Shown: in pieces, positions 7,939 through 15,570 of the stretch
How positions within the stretch are numbered: the first letter of the stretch is position 1
How the letters are laid out: every line of letters begins with the position of its first letter
From: Candidatus Bathyarchaeota archaeon A05DMB-3
GTDB taxonomy: Archaea > Thermoproteota > Bathyarchaeia > Bathyarchaeales > Bathycorpusculaceae
Assembly (NCBI GenBank): GCA_019685555.1
Contig: JABFQN010000001.1
Coordinates: 124,001-188,000 of the forward strand
Length of the DNA: 64,000 nt
Reading direction: 5' to 3'
Translations under genes and position numbers: made by a program
Notes under the pieces: generated by a model
What the model was told of the DNA's origin: nothing
Database searches by the model: none
Seen by the model: only the letters and a program-made list of their open reading frames with translations

Positions 7939-9027
7939 CTAAATCCTAATTTTCCCAGTTTTCTTAAGCAAGTAAATAAAGAATGGACAGCCAAGCATGG
8001 TAGTGATTATGCCCGTTGGAAGGGTTATAGGTCTAATTACGTTTCTGGCTATTGTGTCGCAGAGCACGAGGATAGTTGCTCCAGCTAGAGCTGAAGAGGG
8101 TAGCAGTATTCTATGGTCTGGACCCACCAAAATCCTCATTATATGGGGAATTATTAGACCTATGAAACCGATTATTCCGCTGATTGAGACAGCAACTGCT
8201 GTGATTACGGAGGAAACTATTAAAACTGTTTTTTTAACTTTTTCCACTTCAACTCCTAATTGTTTAGCTTGTTCCTCGCCTAGCAGTATTATGTTGAAAT
8301 CTTTTGCAAAAGCGTAAAGGATGACAAAGCCCATAATAACCGTTGGAGCAGCTATGTATATGTATTCCCATCTGCTTAGTGAAAAACCTCCGAGAAGCCA
8401 CATGTAAACTGTATGTAAATCTTCTCCAGCGAGGGCCATAATCACCGAAATTAAGGCGGAGAAAAAGCTGCTGACAGCTATGCCTGCAAGTAAAAGTCTA
8501 AGCACTGGAAGCTCCGTGCCAGTTTTAGCTATGCCATAGACTAAGAAAACCGTTGATATTGCACCTATGGAAGCCATAAATGGAATTGCGTATATTGCTC
8601 CGAAAAAGCTGAAACCAAGCCTTAATATCATGGCTAGGGAGGCGCCAAAACCCGCTCCGGAAGCTACGCCCAGCACATATGGGTCTGCCATCGGGTTTCT
8701 AAACAAGCATTGAAAAGCAACACCAGCCATTGACAATGCCACACCGACGATGACGGCTGAAAGAACCCTTGGAAGCCTCAACTGAACTATCACAGACTCT
8801 TCCGCACTTGTCCATCGGACTGGGATAAAATTGTCCAGTGGCGGAATTTGATGCAAAATTATGCTTAAAGCCTTGTCAACAGGTATAGACATTGGCCCTA
8901 TAGCTGTTGCCACTCCCATAGAGAAAAGCAAAAAAATGGATAGAGAAACTAGGATAAGCGACCATTTGGCAAACTTTTTCAAGTAATTTATCTCGACACT
9001 TGAACTTTCCATGTTTATCTTAGGCAC
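7939..9027 (-). CDS. btuC: Corrinoid ABC transporter permease (BtuC/FecCD family)
   Basis: This 362-residue integral membrane protein belongs to the BtuC/FecCD family. It shows the family stretches LRLPRVLSAVIVGVALSMAG, NPMADPYVLGVASGAGFG, the cytoplasmic coupling region LGVEVEKVKKTV and a GIIGFIGLIIPHIMRILVG motif near the C-terminus. About nine or ten membrane helices can be seen. The stop of btuF directly precedes the start (9027/9028), so the genes are tightly coupled. Corrinoid rather than siderophore or heme substrate is inferred from cobS and cobT in the same operon. Confidence 0.92.
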   Translation of the reverse strand: MPKINMESSSVEINYLKKFAKWSLILVSLSIFLLFSMGVATAIGPMSIPVDKALSIILHQIPPLDNFIPVRWTSAEESVIVQLRLPRVLSAVIVGVALSMAGVAFQCLFRNPMADPYVLGVASGAGFGASLAMILRLGFSFFGAIYAIPFMASIGAISTVFLVYGIAKTGTELPVLRLLLAGIAVSSFFSALISVIMALAGEDLHTVYMWLLGGFSLSRWEYIYIAAPTVIMGFVILYAFAKDFNIILLGEEQAKQLGVEVEKVKKTVLIVSSVITAVAVSISGIIGFIGLIIPHIMRILVGPDHRILLPSSALAGATILVLCDTIARNVIRPITLPTGIITTMLGCPFFIYLLKKTGKIRI

Positions 9028-10485
9028 CTAGCGTTTTCTGCTGGCAGCATATACTATGATGCATGTAATCGCCGATATAACTGCTATGGCAATTATGACA
9101 AGCCATAATGGAACAGGGGCGCTCCATAAAGGCGGTTGGCTTTCACCCATAAGCGCAAAACATGCCAAATGTGGAACGAAAGCTTCAACATAGTTTGCAT
9201 CCTTATTTACTGAGCTAATCAAAGGAAGCCATTTTTCCTCTTCAGAATTCCAGTAATAGATTTTCAAAGAGCCTTCATCGACTCCAAGGCTAGCTAGCTC
9301 GCTTTCACTGTAATAAATTCTCAGAACAAGCACTAAACCTTCAGGTGTGCTGCACTCGAGTTCAAGGTAGCTTCCCACAAGCTTCAGACCAGCAGAAACA
9401 GCTGGGCCATCCGATGTAACTGCAGCAATCAAGGTTCCATTACCAGTTGCCTTAAAAACAGTGATATCTGCCTTAACAAGACCAGCCACATTTAATGTTT
9501 GTGTGGAAGTTTTTAGAATTGTTGTGTTTAAGGCCAGTATGTTCGACGTGCCGAAGAGCTCTGGATGTAGAAAACGGGCTACTGCTTCAAGTCCCATAAC
9601 TATTCTTGGTCCGGGCCTAACCATTAGATTTTCATCGAGCAGATAGACTTTGCCGTTTTGCACAGCTTTTATTGACGTCCATCCATGCCGCTGCTTCATC
9701 TCTTCAAGAGTTGTAAAGTGCAGGTGCTGTGCGCCGTAAAGGCTTATTATAACGTCTGGATTTCTGGCTATAACATCTTCATCGGTCGTTTGGATGTAGT
9801 CTGTTGGAGCATCGCCGAAAGCATTGATACCTCCCGCAACCTTTATTATTTCATCACCCCAAGTGTTGGGGCCGAAAGTCCATGGTGGCGGATACCAAAA
9901 CTCAATGTAAACACTTGGTTTATCAGTAACGTTGCTTGTCTTATCCCTAATCTGGATTATTGTTTCGTTAAGCTGCGATGCGAGGGTCTCAGCTTCTTCG
10001 ATTTTCCCAGTGGCTTTACCCACCAGTCGTATGTCACTTATTATGTCGCTTAAATTTGTTGGTTTTAGGGCTATAACGTTAATGCCCAAGTTTTCAATCG
10101 CATCCACATTAGGATCTCCCGGGCCAAAAAACGAGTACATTAGCACCAGATCGGGGTTTAGGGCTGCAACTTCCTCGGGATTTGGAGTATAAATATCGCT
10201 TATTCTCTGTTTAGAAATGGCTTCTGGCGGATAGTCAGAGTATATGTCAACGCCCACAATTTTATCACCAAGATCAAGGGCATAAGCAATCTCAGTTGTG
10301 GATGGCACTATACAGACTATCCTCTGCGGAGGACCTGCGATGCTCACGGTCCTACCAATATCATCTGTGACTGTTACTGGAAAGGAGGCATCAGCCCTTT
10401 CAATCATGCCTAATTTCAGCACTCCAACTGCAACCGTTAGAATTATGGATAAATAGATTAAAGTTGCCTTCTTCATCTCCATCAC
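9028..10485 (-). CDS. btuF: Corrinoid-binding protein (BtuF-like) with C-terminal membrane anchor
   Basis: This 485-residue extracytoplasmic substrate-binding protein feeds BtuCD. A signal/anchor segment lies at about 6-24. The class III binding-protein domain follows, with RTVSIAGPPQRIVCIVPSTTE and DIYSDYPPEA at about 80-90. After it comes a beta-rich stretch of about 140 residues (from LNTTILKTSTQ to HLACFALMGE). A C-terminal membrane helix (VPLWLVIIAIAVISAITCI) ends in ARKR, so the protein is probably tethered at both ends or at the C-terminus after signal cleavage. The beta-rich insert is not part of bacterial BtuF. It is first gene of the leftward operon, with a TATA box about 30 bases before the ATG. 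Confidence 0.88.
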   Translation of the reverse strand: MMEMKKATLIYLSIILTVAVGVLKLGMIERADASFPVTVTDDIGRTVSIAGPPQRIVCIVPSTTEIAYALDLGDKIVGVDIYSDYPPEAISKQRISDIYTPNPEEVAALNPDLVLMYSFFGPGDPNVDAIENLGINVIALKPTNLSDIISDIRLVGKATGKIEEAETLASQLNETIIQIRDKTSNVTDKPSVYIEFWYPPPWTFGPNTWGDEIIKVAGGINAFGDAPTDYIQTTDEDVIARNPDVIISLYGAQHLHFTTLEEMKQRHGWTSIKAVQNGKVYLLDENLMVRPGPRIVMGLEAVARFLHPELFGTSNILALNTTILKTSTQTLNVAGLVKADITVFKATGNGTLIAAVTSDGPAVSAGLKLVGSYLELECSTPEGLVLVLRIYYSESELASLGVDEGSLKIYYWNSEEEKWLPLISSVNKDANYVEAFVPHLACFALMGESQPPLWSAPVPLWLVIIAIAVISAITCIIVYAASRKR

Positions 10486-10588
10486 ATTTGGATGGATTAT
10501 CCGACCAGAATATATAAATTTTGCTCTAAGACGTGCGAAAGATTAATTTGGATAGATAAACCAACCAGTAAACGCATAAAGCCAAGAT
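10486..10588. promoter_or_regulatory. Divergent control region with 23-bp direct repeat
   Basis: The region lies between leftward btuF and the rightward radical SAM gene. Read leftward, TTTATATA (within 10510-10517) is a good archaeal TATA box about 25-30 bases before the btuF ATG. Two direct copies of ATTTGGATnGATnAnCCnACCAG lie at 10486-10508 and 10546-10568, offset by exactly 60 bp and matching at 19 of 23 positions. The first copy covers the expected btuF transcription start, and the second lies just before the rightward gene. This looks like a pair of operator sites shared by both corrinoid operons. Confidence 0.55.
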
Positions 10589-11482
10589 GTGAGACATATG
10601 GCACTATTTAGAAGGGTTCCATTTCTGACCTGTGAGGTGAGCCCCCGTAGAAAAGTGAAGATTAATTTGTCTGGTTGCAATTTCAGCTGCAGAGGTTGCT
10701 TTGCCATAGCAAAAAAGGAGTGCGGGAGAAGTCTATCAGTTGAGAAACTTCTTGAATTGTTAGTTAAATCTTGCCGCATGATATATGGCGAATTGGTTGA
10801 CGATGCGCAAATGACAGGCGGCGAACCGCTAACTGACCCAGATTATTTGTTCTCCCTAATCCAAGGGTTAAGAAGTTATGGTGTCGAAAAAATTGGCATA
10901 TCAACTAACGGCTACATGCTCAACGAGGATGTAGTGGATAAGCTTAGAGCGCTCCTTGTTAATTATATTAAGTTGGATTTGAAAGCCTACAGCAAAGGTG
11001 TACACATGTGGTATACTGGTAAAAGCAATGCGAGGGTTTTGAGGGCTGTAAAACTACTTCACGAATATGGCTTGAACTTTTATGTTCGAACCATAGTGAT
11101 TCCAAACATAGTGGATGCTGCTGAAGTGGAGAAAATTGCGAAATTCATAGGTTCCATAGATGAGAACATACTTTATAGGCTATATGAATTTGCTCCAGAG
11201 CAGTTGGAATATAAGCTCTCGAGAAAGCCGACTGAAGATGAAATGGTGAAAGCATATAATGCTGCGAGAAAACACCTAAAAAACGTGGAATTTTTCATAT
11301 ATAAGCCCTCGAATCCCTCCATTTATAAGACTGCTTACGACCCAAATTACAAGGTTGTGGAAGTTCGAGCTGATGAACTTTTAGAGACTTTTATGAAAAT
11401 TGATAAAATAGCAAAATCGGCTGACCCAGAGTGGAACGTTCAATTTTTCACCATGAATCAGATTTTGAAAGAGGCAGCATAA
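10589..11482 (+). CDS. Radical SAM protein (PflA/COG1180-like), corrinoid-operon associated
   Basis: This 297-residue radical SAM enzyme binds a [4Fe-4S] cluster through GCNFSCRGC (C-x3-C-x2-C, about residues 29-36). It has MTGGEPL for SAM binding and IKLDLKAYS, a motif shared with glycyl-radical activases. No extra ferredoxin-like insert is seen. The start is GTG at 10589; ATG at 10598 is an in-frame alternative. Its stop abuts the ATG of a BtuF-like gene and then cobZ, so it belongs to a corrinoid operon divergent from btuFCD-cobTS. The substrate is unknown; a role in corrinoid or lower-ligand chemistry is a guess from context. Confidence 0.8.
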   Translation: MRHMALFRRVPFLTCEVSPRRKVKINLSGCNFSCRGCFAIAKKECGRSLSVEKLLELLVKSCRMIYGELVDDAQMTGGEPLTDPDYLFSLIQGLRSYGVEKIGISTNGYMLNEDVVDKLRALLVNYIKLDLKAYSKGVHMWYTGKSNARVLRAVKLLHEYGLNFYVRTIVIPNIVDAAEVEKIAKFIGSIDENILYRLYEFAPEQLEYKLSRKPTEDEMVKAYNAARKHLKNVEFFIYKPSNPSIYKTAYDPNYKVVEVRADELLETFMKIDKIAKSADPEWNVQFFTMNQILKEAA

Positions 11483-12325
11483 ATGCCAAAAATATTCAAT
11501 GAAATACTAAATCAGTGGGTATGCGTCCCTCACAAACCTAGAAAGATTGCAAGCCTATCTCCTTCAGTCACAGATACAATAGTCGAATTAGAGCTTATCG
11601 GAAAAATAGTTGGAGTTTCCAGCTGGTGCACGCCATACCTAAAAGGGGCAAAAAAGCCAGTTTTAGCCTCTGTAGATAAAGCTAATTATAAGCTACTGGA
11701 AAAATTGGAGCCAGACATCATACTAACTACCTCCGGCATTCATTTAAAACTGGCTAAAGAGCTCCATTCAAAAGGGTATAATGTGTTTCCTGTACAATTA
11801 CCTAAAAATGTTTTCGAGATAATCAGTAACATGCTTATAATAGGCACAATTACAAACAAGCAAAGAAAGGCAAGAGAATTAGCGGCTAACCTAACCCTAC
11901 AATTGGAAAAATTAAGAAACACATCGGTAAAGCTTAAAAAGAGACCGAAAGTTTATGCTGAAGTGTGGCCGGATAAATTCTCCATAACCTTTGGAGGCTT
12001 AACGTTCACCAACGACTTTATACATTTTGCTGGAGGACATAACATATTCTCCGGAAAACCTCTCGATTATTTTACGGCAGACTTCAAAGAAGTTAAGGCA
12101 TTAAACCCAGACATCATGATTTTTGTTTTTGAAAATTTGAAAGATATGGAGCAAACCAATATTTCGTTATTAGTAAAAAAGAGAGGATGGGAAGATGTTA
12201 AAGCCTTTGAAACTGGAAAAATAATAACAGATTTACAAAAGGATCTACCTTTAACCCATTCAGGACCGTCATTTATGAAGACCATCAAATTGTTGCTTGC
12301 AAAATTTGAGAAACTTGGTTGCTAG
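11483..12325 (+). CDS. BtuF-like corrinoid-binding fold protein without signal peptide
   Basis: This 280-residue protein has the BtuF fold signature: RKIASLSPSVTDTIVELEL, KIVGVSSWCTPY, LEKLEPDIILTTSG, and near the end KKRGWEDVKAFETGKII. Unlike the other BtuF-like protein in this region it has no signal peptide, lipobox or membrane anchor: the N-terminus is MPKIFNEILNQW. It is therefore predicted to be cytosolic. The gene starts immediately after the radical SAM stop and is followed by cobZ. A cytosolic corrinoid-binding partner or sensor is a reasonable inference. Alternatively it may be exported by an unrecognised route. Confidence 0.8.
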   Translation: MPKIFNEILNQWVCVPHKPRKIASLSPSVTDTIVELELIGKIVGVSSWCTPYLKGAKKPVLASVDKANYKLLEKLEPDIILTTSGIHLKLAKELHSKGYNVFPVQLPKNVFEIISNMLIIGTITNKQRKARELAANLTLQLEKLRNTSVKLKKRPKVYAEVWPDKFSITFGGLTFTNDFIHFAGGHNIFSGKPLDYFTADFKEVKALNPDIMIFVFENLKDMEQTNISLLVKKRGWEDVKAFETGKIITDLQKDLPLTHSGPSFMKTIKLLLAKFEKLGC

Positions 12326-12381
12326 CAGATTATTTAAGCATGCTCATGAAAGTATTCTTAACTGCAAGTGAGGGAACAAGT

Positions 12382-12888
12382 ATGAGGATAAAGTCCAAAA
12401 AAGATGAACCGCCATTGCTTAAATATCTAGAGGAAAGGGGAATAACCTTACGAGATTTGGTGGATACTGCTTTAGAGTTGTTTGTTCCTCACCCCGGTGT
12501 TGAAGACAAAAGGAAGGCTACTGAACTTCTAAGAGAAGAGTTTATCGAAACTTTGGCTGACGTGAACATTTCTTGCATAGAAGTAGCATGCTTCTGTTTG
12601 GAGAAAGAAGCGAAAAAGGGACTTGTTCCTGGATTAACCGTTGAAAGGTTCACTGGACGCCCAGGACTGGTTATAGATGAGCTTCTTGGGATGACCATTG
12701 CCAATTACGTTGCTGGAGCCCGGGGAATTTTTGAGTTTATAAGATTCGACCAAACCAAGCCTGGAATTCTGAAGAAGCTTGGCCCCATTACTAATGATGC
12801 TATTGGAGGATTGGTCGCCGGGGTTTCCTCAAACATGTATACCAAAGCCTTAGAAAGGGTTAGCCGCTCTATTAGGTCTCAGGAATAA
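12382..12888 (+). CDS. cobZ: Alpha-ribazole phosphatase (CobZ, PgpA-like family)
   Basis: This protein of 168 residues from the chosen start matches archaeal CobZ, which removes the phosphate from alpha-ribazole phosphate or the cobalamin phosphate in nucleotide-loop assembly and is related to phosphatidylglycerophosphatase A. Matching stretches are KATELLREEFIETLADVNIS, LTVERFTGRPGLVIDELLGM and ITNDAIGGLVAGV. The ATG at 12382 has purine-rich AGTGAGGGAACAAG upstream. In-frame starts at 12319 (TTG, overlapping the previous gene), 12340 and 12346 are possible but add residues not expected in the family. It completes a CobT-CobS-CobZ set within 8 kb. Confidence 0.82.
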   Translation: MRIKSKKDEPPLLKYLEERGITLRDLVDTALELFVPHPGVEDKRKATELLREEFIETLADVNISCIEVACFCLEKEAKKGLVPGLTVERFTGRPGLVIDELLGMTIANYVAGARGIFEFIRFDQTKPGILKKLGPITNDAIGGLVAGVSSNMYTKALERVSRSIRSQE

Positions 12889-12964
12889 ACATTTGGCACA
12901 TAAGTTTTTATTGTTAATACGTATGTTTGGCTATTTATATGGATACATTTTGAGAATTCGCTAC

Positions 12965-12976
12965 CTTTATTTATAT
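12965..12976 (+). promoter_or_regulatory. TATA box of the coiled-coil protein gene
   Basis: CTTTATTTATATA at about 12965-12977 fits the archaeal TATA consensus and sits about 45-50 bases before the ATG at 13017, leaving a leader of some 20 bases. The leader contains AAAGCGGGAGAAAAG just upstream of the start. Confidence 0.5.
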
Positions 12977-13016
12977 AGAAGGCATTGAATAGGTTGAAGA
13001 AAGCGGGAGAAAAGCC

Positions 13017-13568
13017 ATGTCAAAGAAAGCTCCGTCTAAGGATGATGCGTTAGAAGCCCTAGACTTTATTATTAATGTTTTAAGGGAGCATGAGAAAGAC
13101 TTAGACCGCCTCATAAATGAATTGGGCAAGATAACCGAGAGGTTGGGTGAAGCGGGCGAGTTAAGCGGTAAAATAGAGAATGTAGAAGAGAGACTGACAA
13201 ACCTACAGGGAGAAATATCCAACCTCATCTCTTACCTTTCAACATCACATGAAGCCCCAAAAGAAACTGCACCGACGATACAGGTGCAGAAGCCTCAGAC
13301 CGTTGTTGCTGAAGTACGGGGTCCACCTGTAATTTTGCGTTGTAAACATTGGGAGGACTTTCAAACTTTAGCCCATCAAGCCCAAACGCTTTCGTTTCTA
13401 TACAAGGAGGCAGATAAGACTTTTCAAGCGGACGCCCTTAAAAACAACCAGATTATAACTTACAGTGGAGAGTTGCCGAAACCCACAGCACTTTTGAAGA
13501 CTTGGCTTTCTAAAAAGCTAGAGGTTCCAGAAGACATGATTCTTGAAGGTATTTTGGCTGTCGGTTAG
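13017..13568 (+). CDS. Coiled-coil protein of unknown function
   Basis: The 183-residue protein is not recognised. Residues about 8-75 are a charged, heptad-rich coiled coil (LDFIINVLREHEKDLDRLIN, then EERLTNLQGEISNLISYL). A proline/threonine-rich linker (EAPKETAPTIQVQKPQ) follows, and then a compact C-terminal domain with CKHWEDFQTLAHQAQTLSF and a predicted helix-strand pattern to the end. There is no signal peptide or membrane segment. It has its own promoter and is followed by a region with two possible tiny genes. Composition (acidic helix plus a globular tail) would suit a chromatin- or scaffold-associated protein, but this is not evidence of function. Confidence 0.7.
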   Translation: MSKKAPSKDDALEALDFIINVLREHEKDLDRLINELGKITERLGEAGELSGKIENVEERLTNLQGEISNLISYLSTSHEAPKETAPTIQVQKPQTVVAEVRGPPVILRCKHWEDFQTLAHQAQTLSFLYKEADKTFQADALKNNQIITYSGELPKPTALLKTWLSKKLEVPEDMILEGILAVG

Positions 13569-13661
13569 GATACTGTTTTGAAGTTGTATGTTCGTGTTAT
13601 TCAGTAATGTTTTTATATCTGCACGAGTATTAAGTCTTACGATGCAGTATGGGGGTTGAGG

Positions 13662-13778
13662 TTGAAGGCTGAACTAAAGCAGCCTGAATCGTTTTTTCCG
13701 TTTTCGAAGCCTTCTCCTTTCTCCTCGATGACGGAAATGGCTGCTTTTCAGCCAAAAAGCGATGAGGACCCCTATTGA
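13662..13778 (+). CDS. Possible 38-residue small protein
   Basis: A TTG-started frame follows the strong purine-rich leader GGGGGTTGAGG and a TATA-like box at 13611. The product (LKAELKQPESFFPFSKPSPF, then an acidic C-terminus) is rich in Pro, Ser and Phe. It resembles a short linear-motif peptide more than a folded domain. No family is recognised. The start position and promoter support it; length and start codon argue for caution. Confidence 0.3.
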   Translation: MKAELKQPESFFPFSKPSPFSSMTEMAAFQPKSDEDPY

Positions 13779-13791
13779 GGTTTAAGTGTTG

Positions 13792-13953
13792 ATGGAAGGT
13801 TTGGAGATGGAGGAGGGTAGAAGGACTGTAGAAAGGCTTTATGAAGAGTTTGCTAAGTTTGAGAAGACGATGGAGGAGTTGCGTTTTTTGAAGCTTGTTG
13901 CTCAGGATTTGAAGAGTTTTAGAAAGATGTTAAGGTTTAGGAAATACGATTAG
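13792..13953 (+). CDS. Possible 53-residue charged helical protein
   Basis: The frame encodes an amphipathic, heptad-like helix (RTVERLYEEFAKFEKTMEEL, then LVAQDLKSFRKMLRFRKYD). ATG at 13792 is used here; GTG at 13786, five bases after GAGG, is an in-frame alternative that may fit the ribosome binding site better. It follows the 38-residue frame by 13 bases, so the pair could be one transcript. No family is recognised. Confidence 0.4.
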   Translation: MEGLEMEEGRRTVERLYEEFAKFEKTMEELRFLKLVAQDLKSFRKMLRFRKYD

Positions 13954-14015
13954 AGGTTTGCCCGTAAAGTAAAGCCTTTAAGCCTTTTCGCCATTATTCC
14001 TTCGGAGAACATGAA

Positions 14016-15455
14016 ATGAGAAATCCTAAGGGGGACATATACCTTTTCAACACCTTAACTAGGAAAAGGGAAAAGTTTGTTCCTATAGAGAAGGGAAAAG
14101 TTCGCATGTATTGTTGTGGCCCGACGGTTTACTGGTATGCTCACATAGGCAACTTCCGAACATACATTTTCGAAGATGTCTTGCGAAGGGTCTTGGAATT
14201 TAACGGCTTCGAGGTGAAGCATGTAATGAACATCACGGATGTTGGGCATTTAACATCAGACGCCGATACTGGCGAGGACAAGATGGAGGTTGGCGCTCAG
14301 AGGGAGCGAAAAACCGTTTGGGAAATAGCGGATTTTTACGCTGAGAAGTTTTTTGAGGATTCTGAAAGGCTTAACATTCTCAGGCCGACAATAGTTTGTA
14401 GAGCAACAGATCACATTGCGGACATGATTGAGTTTATCCGTAAGCTTGAGGAGAAGGGTTACACTTACATAATTGATGATGGCGTGTATTTTGACACTTT
14501 AAAGTTGAAGAACTATGGAAAACTTACGGGAATGAACTTTGAAAGGTTAAATGAAACGCTGAAGGCTGGGGCGAGAGTTGAATACAATCCTAACAAGAGA
14601 AACTTGACCGATTTCTGTCTTTGGCGTTTTTCTCCGAAGGATAGGAAGAGGCAGATGGAATGGGACTCTCCTTGGGGTGTGGGATTTCCTGGATGGCACA
14701 TAGAGTGCACTGTTATGGGAATGAAGTATCTAGGCGAGCATTTTGACATCCATTGCGGCGGCATAGATCATATACCAATTCATCACACAAATGAGATTGC
14801 ACAGGCTGAAGCTGCCACTGGCAGGCCTCCGGCAAATTATTGGCTGCATGGGGCCTTCCTTGTGTTTGGCAAGTCGATGAAGATGGCGAAGTCAGCTGGA
14901 GAAATAATTACGGTTCAGACCATCATGGATGAAGGTTTTGATCCGTTGGCTTTTAGATATTTATGTTTGACGGCTCATTATCGGTCGGAGCTTGTTTTTA
15001 CGTGGGAGAGTTTGCAGTCTGCCCAGAACGCATTGTCCACTTTGAGAGAGCATGTTAGAAGCCTAGCTGAAAACTTGGAAGGCAGTGTTAGCAGAAGCCC
15101 GAAATTTGAGGAATATTATGAAAAGTTTCTTGAAGCGGTAAATGATGATTTGAACATGCCGAAAGCCTTAGCCCTAACATGGGTTTTAGTTAGGGAAGAG
15201 AAAATGTTGACTAACCGTGAAAAGTATGACTTGCTCATGGAATTCGACAAAGTCTTCGCATTAGATTTGGCGAGAAACGTGCAAAGGGAGGAAAAACTGC
15301 CTCCTGAGGCTGAGGAACTTATCAGAAAGAGGGAAGATGCCAGAAAAGCCAAGGATTGGACGGCAGCTGATAAGATTAGGGAGCAGTTGCGTGCTATGGG
15401 TATAATAGTTGAGGATACGCCTCAAGGAGTGCGGTGGCGGATAGAAAAACGCTAG
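14016..15455 (+). CDS. cysS: Cysteinyl-tRNA synthetase
   Basis: This 479-residue class I synthetase charges tRNA-Cys. It shows the zinc-binding cysteine and HIGH motif in [19 protein letters not shown], the [12 protein letters not shown] and [15 protein letters not shown] zinc-site region, and MKMAKSAGE as its KMSKS loop (here KMAKS). The C-terminal DALR-like and linker helices are complete ([20 protein letters not shown]). Its length is usual for the family. The ATG at 14016 follows GGAG. Presence of CysS means this archaeon does not depend solely on the SepRS/SepCysS route. Confidence 0.96.
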   Translation: MRNPKGDIYLFNTLTRKREKFVPIEKGKVRMYCCGPTVYWYAHIGNFRTYIFEDVLRRVLEFNGFEVKHVMNITDVGHLTSDADTGEDKMEVGAQRERKTVWEIADFYAEKFFEDSERLNILRPTIVCRATDHIADMIEFIRKLEEKGYTYIIDDGVYFDTLKLKNYGKLTGMNFERLNETLKAGARVEYNPNKRNLTDFCLWRFSPKDRKRQMEWDSPWGVGFPGWHIECTVMGMKYLGEHFDIHCGGIDHIPIHHTNEIAQAEAATGRPPANYWLHGAFLVFGKSMKMAKSAGEIITVQTIMDEGFDPLAFRYLCLTAHYRSELVFTWESLQSAQNALSTLREHVRSLAENLEGSVSRSPKFEEYYEKFLEAVNDDLNMPKALALTWVLVREEKMLTNREKYDLLMEFDKVFALDLARNVQREEKLPPEAEELIRKREDARKAKDWTAADKIREQLRAMGIIVEDTPQGVRWRIEKR

Positions 15456-15570
15456 CACAATTGGCACTTATTTTTGCTGTTCGCCTTTTCGAAATTGTTA
15501 TAAGAGTTGTTGACTGCTGTTTTTGCGTTTATGTGCTTAGCTCGAAGAGGTGAAAGTGGAATAATGGACG

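Larger units (their letters stand above)
13569..14015 (+). other. 447-bp interval with a promoter and two possible small ORFs
   Basis: Between the coiled-coil protein gene and cysS there is no long ORF. A TATA-like TTTTATATC at 13611-13619 stands about 50 bases before a possible TTG-started 38-residue ORF (13662-13778), followed by a 53-residue ORF (13792-13953). Both are listed separately. The remaining bases before cysS include GGAG at 14004-14007, the likely ribosome binding site for cysS. Confidence 0.45.

Noticed and set aside
12319-12381. TTG 12319 as the cobZ start
   Set aside because: The extra residues are not in the family and overlap the BtuF-like gene; ATG 12382 fits better.
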